A DNA stretch of 11,896 nucleotides from Candidatus Melainabacteria bacterium. GTDB lineage: Bacteria > Cyanobacteriota > Vampirovibrionia > Obscuribacterales > Obscuribacteraceae. Below, piece by piece: positions 7,371-11,896 of this stretch. The translations under genes and the position numbers were made by a program. Numbering within the stretch: the stretch's first letter is position 1; each line of letters begins with the position of its first letter. The DNA is taken from positions 1 through 11,896 of the forward strand of contig PSRH01000044.1 in assembly GCA_003175915.1 (NCBI GenBank), given 5' to 3'. Under the pieces are notes generated by a model. That model was not told the origin of the DNA, made no database searches, and worked only from the letters and a program-made list of their open reading frames with translations.

Positions 7371-7387
7371 CTAGACTATGCGTCTAG
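7371..7387 (+). promoter_or_regulatory. Inverted repeat in the leader of the 7451 gene
   Basis: CTAGAC-tatgc-GTCTAG, a perfect 6-bp inverted repeat with a 5-base loop, 64 bases before the ATG. It may be an operator or an RNA hairpin; it is not followed by a T run. Confidence 0.35.
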
Positions 7388-7450
7388 AAAGTCTGGTTTA
7401 ATCAATCAGAAATTTATGCATTCATCTGTTCTCAAGGGAGTGAATTTGAA

Positions 7451-7672
7451 ATGAGAAATATCGCCTCGTTGATGTTAGTACTTGGAATCGTCGCTGGTCT
7501 AGCACCGAGCACGTTGGCAGCGGATGAAACCACCCCGACTACCACCACGACCACCAAAAAGACCGTAAAGCACACCAGAAAGCACATACACAAAGCCGGT
7601 GTAAGCAAAGCGGCTGCTCCTGAAAAGGAAAAAACCGAAACCAAGAGCGAAACTTCCACTGAAACCAAGTAA
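7451..7672 (+). CDS. Small exported Thr/Lys-rich protein, function unknown
   Basis: 73 residues. Residues 1-24 are a signal peptide (MRNIASLMLVLGIV..., likely cleavage around TLAA). The mature part is fully low-complexity: a run of Thr (29-34), a Lys/His-rich basic stretch (35-48), an Ala-rich linker, and a Lys/Glu/Thr tail. There are no cysteines and no predicted fold; it is likely disordered. The ribosome site is AAGGGAGTGA (7434-7443), eight to ten bases before the ATG. The gene stands alone with its own promoter candidate and a strong terminator 44 bases after its stop, so it is probably well transcribed. Roles such as polyanion or cell-wall binding are possible from the charge pattern, but are only inference. 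The ATG overlaps the TGA of a short upstream frame (ATGA). Confidence 0.75.
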   Translation: MRNIASLMLVLGIVAGLAPSTLAADETTPTTTTTTKKTVKHTRKHIHKAGVSKAAAPEKEKTETKSETSTETK

Positions 7673-7715
7673 CTCGCCTCTTACTCAAGCTACTTTTCAA
7701 AAATAGTTACGAGCT

Positions 7716-7744
7716 AAAGAGCCTCCGGACCGGGGGGCTCTTTT
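7716..7744 (+). terminator. Intrinsic terminator of the 7451 gene
   Basis: AAAGAGCCTCC (7716-7726) pairs with GGGGGCTCTTT (7733-7743) with one G-U, around a six-base loop, ending in TTTT (7741-7744). It is 11 bp, GC-rich at the top, and well placed after the stop. Confidence 0.85.
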
Positions 7745-7887
7745 CGGTTATATACGTATGTTTGCACCGCCTGTGCCACCGCTTGATTTCGTGGGATAAT
7801 TATTCAGGTTTAGATGGTTCGGGGCGCCCTGGTTGGCGTCTGCCAGCCGTCAATTATCAAGTGCCAATCTCGAGGTTCTAAATATCC

Positions 7888-10596
7888 ATGCCTACCCGGA
7901 AAGTCAGTTCTACTGCTGTGGCTGATGAACGAAGCTATCGCTTACCGCGCAATGTGCTGCCGAGCAATTACCAGCTTGTCTTTGAACCGGACTTTGGCAC
8001 GATGACTTTTAGCGGTGAAGCGACGATCGATCTGGAGGTATTAAGTCCTACCAAAGAGATCGTCGTCAATGCTAAAGAGCTGGAGATACTGGAAGCAACC
8101 GTCAAGGATGCGCGTCAGCACCAGCTTAAAGGTTCAGCCAGTCTTGATTCTGAGACGGAGCTCGCTACGATCAGCTTTCCTGAGGCGGTGGCGCCAGGTA
8201 AAGGGCAGCTTACCGTCAAGTTCAAGGGAATCCATAACGACAAACTGAAGGGCTTTTATCGCTCAACCTGGACGGATGAAAGCGGCAAAAAGCACACGAT
8301 GGTCAGCACCCAATTCGAATCAACCGACGCTCGCCGCGCCTTCCCTTGCTTTGACGAACCAGAAATGAAGGCTACGTTTGAGGTATCGCTAGTGGTGCCT
8401 AAGGAGCTGGCGGCCGTGTCCAATGGTCGGCCGGTCGAGGAGATCGAGCTACCTGGCACTGGCAAGAAAAAAGTACGGTTTCGCAAGACCATGAAAATGT
8501 CGACATATCTCTTAGCGATGGTGGTCGGTGACCTGAAACCGTCTAAGACCCTGAAAGCAAATGGAGTGGAACTATGTGTCTGGACCGTACCGGGCAAAAC
8601 CCATCTGAGCGAATTTGCTCTCAAAGTAGCAGCATTCACCGTCAACTACTTCGAAGAATATTTCCGGGTGAAGTATCCGGACGCCGATAAATGCGACCTC
8701 TTAGCGATTCCGGACTTTGCCTCAGGGGCAATGGAAAATAAGGACTGTATTACCTTTCGCGAGACGGCCTTGCTCGTAGATGAGAAAGCCGCTACCCATT
8801 CCGAACTTGAACGAGTGGCTGAAGTGGTCATGCACGAGCTGGCCCATATGTGGTTCGGCGACCTAGTGACGATGAAATGGTGGAACGGCCTGTGGCTCAA
8901 TGAGGCATTCGCCACTTTTATGGAAGTGAAGTGCCTCGATGCCTTCCGCAAAGATTGGCGTGTCTGGGACGGCTTCGGAATCAGTCGGGCGGCAGCTTCG
9001 CGAGTAGATGCTTTGAAGAGCACGCACCCGATCGAGAGTCCCGTCAACCGGCCGGAGGAAGCGCAAGAACTGTTCGATGTTATCTCCTACCGTAAGGGCT
9101 GTTCGGTGCTCTACCAGATCGAACAATTCATCGGCGAAGAAGTGTTTCGCAATGGCATAACTCACTATTTAAATGCCCACGCTTTTGGCAGCACAGAAAC
9201 ATATGATTTATGGGACAGCCTGGAGCAGGCGTGCAAGCAAGCTGGTTCTTCCACTCCTGTTCGAAAAATTATGGATGCCTGGGTATTTACAGCCGGACAC
9301 CCTCTGGTAAGTGTTAGTCCCGGTGAAGGGGGCGCCGCTCTAAACCTGGAACAAAGACAGTTTAAGTTTCTCGCAGAGGCCGAAGAGAAGAGCCGGCTTT
9401 ATCCGATTCCGATTATCTTGAGAACCAAAGGCGTCTCCGGAAAAATGGAGACCAAGAAGCTTTTACTTGAAGAGAAAGAAAAGAAGATTACAACTGGCGA
9501 CAAATTCGATTGGGCGGTCTTGAACGCTGGTGGCAGTGGCTTTTACCGCGTCCGCTACGAACCGGCGCTGGCGCAAAAACTGACAGAGCGGCTGAAGGAG
9601 AATCTATCGGTAATTGAGCGCTTCAACCTGGTCAATGACGCCTGGGCCTCATTGAGGGCAGGCCTGACTTCATCTGCCGATTATCTGGATTTGATCAAAA
9701 GTTTTGCTGACGAGGACGACGTAAACGTTTGGTCGATCATAGTCGGATCGCTCCAGACCCTGCATTTGCTAACGAGCGGCGATACGCGTCTGGCTTTCAA
9801 GAAAATGGTTCGCGAGTTATGCGGGCCGCAAGCAGCCAGATTGGGCTGGAATCCCAAGCCTGACGAATCGGTGCAAACCAAACAAATGCGTTCGCTATTG
9901 CTTGAAGTGATCGGCACAATCGGTGGCGACGATGCAATTATCAAAACTGCGCTCGAGTACTTCAACAAATGGAAAAAGGAACATGGGTCAATTGACGCTA
10001 ATCTGCTTCCCGCTCTCGTCAACATTCTTGCCTACCATGGCGACGCCGAGCGTTATGAGCAGTTCCGCAAAGCCTACAAAGAGGGCAAGACGCCGCAAGA
10101 AATCATCCGCTTTCTCTATTCACTGGCGACCTTCCGAGATGTCACTCTGCTCAAGAAGACAATGGCTAATTGCTTGAGCGATGAAGTAAAAACTCAGGAT
10201 GCCCCCTATCTTTTAGCGGCAATTGCTCAGAATGAAGTGGGCACAGAAGCGACCTGGCAATTTCTTAAGAAGCATTGGGACGAAATGATCGAAACCTATC
10301 CTGAAAATGGGGTGGTGAGGATGTGCGCGGCCATTATCCAAACCCTTGACCGGGGCGGACTGGAAAAGGACGCCATTGATTTCTTTGCCAAGCATAAAGT
10401 GGAAAGTGGTGAGATGGCCGTGGCCCAGGGCCTCGAGTTGTTGCGCATTAATGTCTTGCTCAGAGAGCGAGAGAGCAAGCGCCTCGCCCAATACCTAGAA
10501 ACAGGTGGCGGAGCGAAAGCGAAAAAAGGCGGCAATGGTCAAGGGGAAGGCGGTGCCAAAGGTAGCAAATCGCGAGGCGGCGCTAAGACCTCTTGA
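7888..10596 (+). CDS. M1 family zinc metallo-aminopeptidase
   Basis: 902 residues, the usual size for a four-domain M1 aminopeptidase of the ERAP/PSA/tricorn-factor type. It removes N-terminal amino acids from peptides; no signal peptide, so cytosolic. The N-terminal beta domain is followed by GAMEN at 280-284 (substrate amino-group recognition), HELAH at 316-320 with the second zinc glutamate E339 in NEAFA (the HExxH-x18-E pattern is exact), and SYRKG with the catalytic tyrosine Y401. The NAGGSGFYRVRY stretch at 546-557 opens the beta-sandwich, and the rest is the helical ERAP1-like C-terminal domain. Odd points: GAMEN is followed by KDCITFRE, where WG(L/I)(I/V)TYRE is common, and the last 30 or so residues (from about 872) are a Gly/Lys/Ala/Ser low-complexity tail not expected in the family. 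The start ATG has only a distant GAGG (7872-7875). Substrate specificity unknown. Confidence 0.95.
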   Translation: MPTRKVSSTAVADERSYRLPRNVLPSNYQLVFEPDFGTMTFSGEATIDLEVLSPTKEIVVNAKELEILEATVKDARQHQLKGSASLDSETELATISFPEAVAPGKGQLTVKFKGIHNDKLKGFYRSTWTDESGKKHTMVSTQFESTDARRAFPCFDEPEMKATFEVSLVVPKELAAVSNGRPVEEIELPGTGKKKVRFRKTMKMSTYLLAMVVGDLKPSKTLKANGVELCVWTVPGKTHLSEFALKVAAFTVNYFEEYFRVKYPDADKCDLLAIPDFASGAMENKDCITFRETALLVDEKAATHSELERVAEVVMHELAHMWFGDLVTMKWWNGLWLNEAFATFMEVKCLDAFRKDWRVWDGFGISRAAASRVDALKSTHPIESPVNRPEEAQELFDVISYRKGCSVLYQIEQFIGEEVFRNGITHYLNAHAFGSTETYDLWDSLEQACKQAGSSTPVRKIMDAWVFTAGHPLVSVSPGEGGAALNLEQRQFKFLAEAEEKSRLYPIPIILRTKGVSGKMETKKLLLEEKEKKITTGDKFDWAVLNAGGSGFYRVRYEPALAQKLTERLKENLSVIERFNLVNDAWASLRAGLTSSADYLDLIKSFADEDDVNVWSIIVGSLQTLHLLTSGDTRLAFKKMVRELCGPQAARLGWNPKPDESVQTKQMRSLLLEVIGTIGGDDAIIKTALEYFNKWKKEHGSIDANLLPALVNILAYHGDAERYEQFRKAYKEGKTPQEIIRFLYSLATFRDVTLLKKTMANCLSDEVKTQDAPYLLAAIAQNEVGTEATWQFLKKHWDEMIETYPENGVVRMCAAIIQTLDRGGLEKDAIDFFAKHKVESGEMAVAQGLELLRINVLLRERESKRLAQYLETGGGAKAKKGGNGQGEGGAKGSKSRGGAKTS

Positions 10597-10977
10597 ACCC
10601 TACCGGGCTGGACAACAAGGGCATTGCCAGAAGATACTCGTCGAGTAGTTGCGGCCAATTGAACAAGGTTGGCCAAGTTGTGATATCGAAGTTAATGTGA
10701 GCTGCTTGAGTCCGAGTATCCTTTTGCAGCGATTGAACCACTGTTAAAGCCCCCTGTCAGGCAAGGAAATTGCCCTCCTGGACCGCTTTTGCCAAGAAGG
10801 AGGAGACAATATTAACTTGCTCTGCTCTTAAGGTTTTCTATACGAATTAACTATCCACTAACCACGAAACCTTGAGGGAGTCGCAGTCAAACAGAGAAGA
10901 GCAAAAGATCTGAGAAGAGAAGTCAATTCAATTTGCGATTCTCTATCGCCCTACCTTCAGTCTCGGAGAGTTCGCCC
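10597..10977. other. Intergenic region, no gene seen; composition boundary
   Basis: About 380 bases without a credible frame. It holds a small hairpin GGCAA-ggaaa-TTGCC (10760-10774), an isolated perfect ribosome-site-like AAGGAGG (10797-10803) with no sensible frame behind it, a long-range inverted repeat (10825-10836 with 10867-10878), and a direct repeat GAGAAGAG (10894-10901 and 10912-10919). No clear terminator for the aminopeptidase gene is seen. Near the right edge the sequence changes from about 45-50% GC to clearly GC-rich. Confidence 0.55.
10825..10878 (+). repeat. 12-bp inverted repeat with 30-base loop
   Basis: CTCTTAAGGTTT (10825-10836) pairs with AAACCTTGAGGG (10867-10878), ten Watson-Crick and two G-U pairs. 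The 30-base interior is AT-rich. It could be an RNA stem or a protein site; no T run follows, so it is not a standard terminator. Confidence 0.35.
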
Positions 10978-11409
10978 ATGAGAACTTCGACACCAGTCTG
11001 CCCGCAGGCGAAGAGGACCTTCAAGTCTCGTCGCCACCACGAACGTCGCAATGGACGTTTCCAACCAACGACAGTTGGACGTCCCCTCGAGGAGCATCCG
11101 GCGTTGCAGGAGATCCGACTGCTCCTCCTCACCGCCACCCCGGACGAGTTCGATGGCCTCGCCAACCGGCTCGATCAAGTGCTTCGCTGGGGCCACGCCC
11201 TCATGCGCGCGCCGCACTGGCAAAACGCCAGGCAGGGACGGAAAGCGCTCAACCAGTTCACCCTTGCCCTCCGGTGCGCCTCCGACCTGAGCGCCGATCT
11301 GGGCGGGGAAGACGATGCGTTCAACCTGCTTCAACGCGCCGGACTTAGCCTCCCGGGCGCACCGCACCGTGGCCCTTACACGTTCACGGAACCGCTCGAG
11401 GACTGGTAA
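10978..11409 (+). CDS. Hypothetical 143-residue protein in a GC-rich segment
   Basis: I do not recognise this protein. Residues 1-36 are basic and probably disordered (many K/R/H). Residues 38-125 look helical (EEHPALQEIRLLLL..., DGLANRLDQVLRWGHALM, ALNQFTLALRCASDL), and the last 20 are Gly/Pro-rich. No signal peptide or membrane segment. The ATG at 10978 has GGAG at 10965-10968 (spacing nine); a TTG at 10933 would add 15 residues. In the 44 codons from 11203, by hand count, third positions are about 80% G/C, first about 70% and second about 45%, the order expected for a real plus-strand gene in GC-rich DNA and unlike the genes to the left. A longer antisense frame (10957-11592) fits this pattern less well. 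It is followed on the same strand by a structured spacer, a small membrane protein gene and a strong terminator, so probably a two-gene unit. Confidence 0.6.
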   Translation: MRTSTPVCPQAKRTFKSRRHHERRNGRFQPTTVGRPLEEHPALQEIRLLLLTATPDEFDGLANRLDQVLRWGHALMRAPHWQNARQGRKALNQFTLALRCASDLSADLGGEDDAFNLLQRAGLSLPGAPHRGPYTFTEPLEDW

Positions 11410-11434
11410 CGCAGTCCCAGACAGTCCAAACAAC

Positions 11435-11490
11435 CCGGCGGGCTTGTGGTGGGGAGTCCGGACCTCCCGCACTGGCTGAAAGCCCGCCGG
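11435..11490 (+). promoter_or_regulatory. Long structured hairpin between the two small genes
   Basis: CCGGCGGGCTT (11435-11445) and AAGCCCGCCGG (11480-11490) are perfect 11-bp inverted arms. Between them a second stem forms, GGGAG (11452-11456) with CTCCC (11464-11468), around a seven-base loop, with GTG/CAC pairs (11446-11448 and 11470-11472) below it. There is no T run, so it is not a simple terminator. It begins 26 bases after the upstream stop and ends 45 bases before the downstream ATG, which suits an RNA processing, stability or translation-control element. Confidence 0.5.
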
Positions 11491-11521
11491 TTCATCCATA
11501 ACCAGACCTTTATCGAGAGAG

Positions 11522-11530
11522 AGGAGGTGA
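11522..11530 (+). promoter_or_regulatory. Extended Shine-Dalgarno of the 57-residue ORF
   Basis: AGGAGGTGA matches the 16S anti-Shine-Dalgarno over nine bases and sits five bases before ATG 11536. It is the strongest ribosome site in the window and fixes the start of an ORF that would otherwise read as open from 11446. Confidence 0.7.
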
Positions 11531-11535
11531 GGCGC

Positions 11536-11709
11536 ATGATTAAGTTGTTGGCCGTGGCGGCCTTGGGCTGCCTCGTGGCCATCGTCGTTCATGAGCTAAC
11601 TCGTGCCGAGTCGCCGCAGCGGATTCCGCCGCGCCGACCCTGGCCGTGGCCGCGTGGGCCGCAGCTCGCTCCAGCATTCAGCAACAATGGACACCGTCAC
11701 CGGGCTTGA
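11536..11709 (+). CDS. Small single-pass membrane protein, function unknown
   Basis: 57 residues. Residues 3-19 are a hydrophobic helix (KLLAVAALGCLVAIVV in the core), then HELTRAE. The rest is Pro/Arg/Trp-rich (PPRRPWPWPRG at 31-41) and ends HRHRA. It could be an N-terminal membrane anchor with a basic, proline-rich tail, or an uncleaved signal. There is no lipobox, although C12 lies inside the helix. The ORF is short, but a nine-base Shine-Dalgarno before it and a strong intrinsic terminator 21 bases after its stop make a real gene likely. It shares the GC-rich composition of the 10978 gene and follows it across a structured spacer. A toxin-like or inner-membrane regulatory peptide is conceivable, but there is no direct evidence. 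Confidence 0.6.
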   Translation: MIKLLAVAALGCLVAIVVHELTRAESPQRIPPRRPWPWPRGPQLAPAFSNNGHRHRA

Positions 11710-11730
11710 GGAGGGGCCCGACCTGATTTT

Positions 11731-11776
11731 CCCTCGAGAGGCCAATCACCGTGATTGGCCCTTCGAGGGAATTTTT
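11731..11776 (+). terminator. Strong intrinsic terminator
   Basis: CCCTCGA (11731-11737) pairs with TCGAGGG (11763-11769) and GGCCAATCA (11740-11748) with TGATTGGCC (11752-11760), joined across one mismatch and one G-U pair, with a three-base loop. The 18-position stem is followed by AATTTTT (11770-11776). It closes the GC-rich two-gene unit. Confidence 0.92.
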
Positions 11777-11825
11777 CAATCTCGATAACTATGATATTAG
11801 ATAGTATCCATCGGGAAAATAGGAA

Positions 11826-11845
11826 CGCCGGAGGGGACTCCGGCG
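11826..11845 (+). repeat. Perfect 8-bp hairpin with GNRA-type tetraloop
   Basis: CGCCGGAG (11826-11833), loop GGGA, CTCCGGCG (11838-11845). It is not followed by T residues. It lies in the non-coding 120 bases at the right edge, in which I see no gene; it may be part of the leader or regulatory region of a gene beyond the window. Confidence 0.5.
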
Positions 11846-11896
11846 GTAAATCTGATCAATAGTCTTGCCGGTTGACTCCTGGAGGCTCAGCGGCCG

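Larger units (their letters stand above)
7167..7450. other. Intergenic region with promoter and hairpins, no sure gene
   Basis: About 284 bases. A weak hairpin (GCA-TTGA-TGC at 7201-7210) is followed by seven T (7214-7220) and could end the methyltransferase transcript. A perfect 12-base palindrome CAAGCGCGCTTG lies at 7276-7287. A promoter candidate, a 6-bp inverted repeat and a 12-codon upstream frame lead into the 7451 gene. A 62-codon frame (7266-7454) crosses the promoter and has no good ribosome site, so I do not call it a gene. Confidence 0.5.

Noticed and set aside
7266..7454. 62-codon frame upstream of the Thr/Lys-rich protein gene
   Set aside because: No ribosome site, crosses the best promoter candidate, and its composition looks random; only its last 12 codons were kept as a possible leader.
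8256..9165. Minus-strand open frames inside the aminopeptidase gene
   Set aside because: They lie opposite conserved M1 catalytic motifs and have no features of their own.
10797..10830. Perfect AAGGAGG that could begin a small gene
   Set aside because: No ATG follows at a useful distance; alternative starts reach a stop within a few codons.
10957..11592. Minus-strand open frame of 211 codons opposite the GC-rich genes
   Set aside because: No Shine-Dalgarno before its ATG. GC by codon position favours the plus strand (hand count over 44 codons). The plus strand has ribosome sites, a second gene and a terminator in matching order.

Overview
The window looks like ordinary chromosomal DNA from an uncultured, probably diderm bacterium. 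By eye the first 10.9 kb are near 50% GC, and four products carry Sec signal peptides. No rRNA, tRNA or ribosomal protein gene is present to fix the taxonomy. The mix of exported low-complexity proteins, a retropepsin-like protease and an M1 aminopeptidase would fit a Vampirovibrionia/Obscuribacterales-type genome, but that is only a guess.

Layout, left to right. An exported glycine-zipper protein lies on the minus strand (43-768). After a structured gap of about 400 bp comes a small exported Gly/Trp-rich protein (1184-1675, plus). It converges on panC, pantothenate synthetase (1755-2624, minus). panC diverges from a large exported protein with a LolA-like N-terminus, two retropepsin-like aspartic protease domains and a helical/TPR C-terminus (2893-5214). 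Three closely packed plus-strand genes follow: a possible 35-residue single-pass membrane peptide (5235-5342), a histone-deacetylase-family zinc amidohydrolase (5351-6313), and a D12-class (Dam-like) adenine-N6 methyltransferase (6288-7166) that overlaps the deacetylase by 26 bp. Next is a monocistronic 73-residue exported Thr/Lys-rich protein with its own promoter candidate and a clear terminator (7451-7744), then a 902-residue M1 zinc aminopeptidase (7888-10596).

From about 10.95 kb the composition becomes markedly GC-rich. This segment holds an unrecognised 143-residue protein (10978-11409), a long inverted repeat (11435-11490), a 57-residue single-pass membrane protein with an extended Shine-Dalgarno (11536-11709), and a very strong intrinsic terminator (11731-11776). 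It looks like a self-contained two-gene transcription unit of different origin, acquired or joined during assembly. The last 120 bp hold another perfect hairpin and no gene.

The sure functions are housekeeping: CoA precursor synthesis (panC), peptide turnover (M1) and DNA adenine methylation. The less ordinary parts are the single-chain two-DTG protease, the deacetylase/methyltransferase overlap with its upstream membrane peptide, and the GC-rich two-gene cassette at the right end. I see no CRISPR array, transposase, integrase or recognisable defence island.
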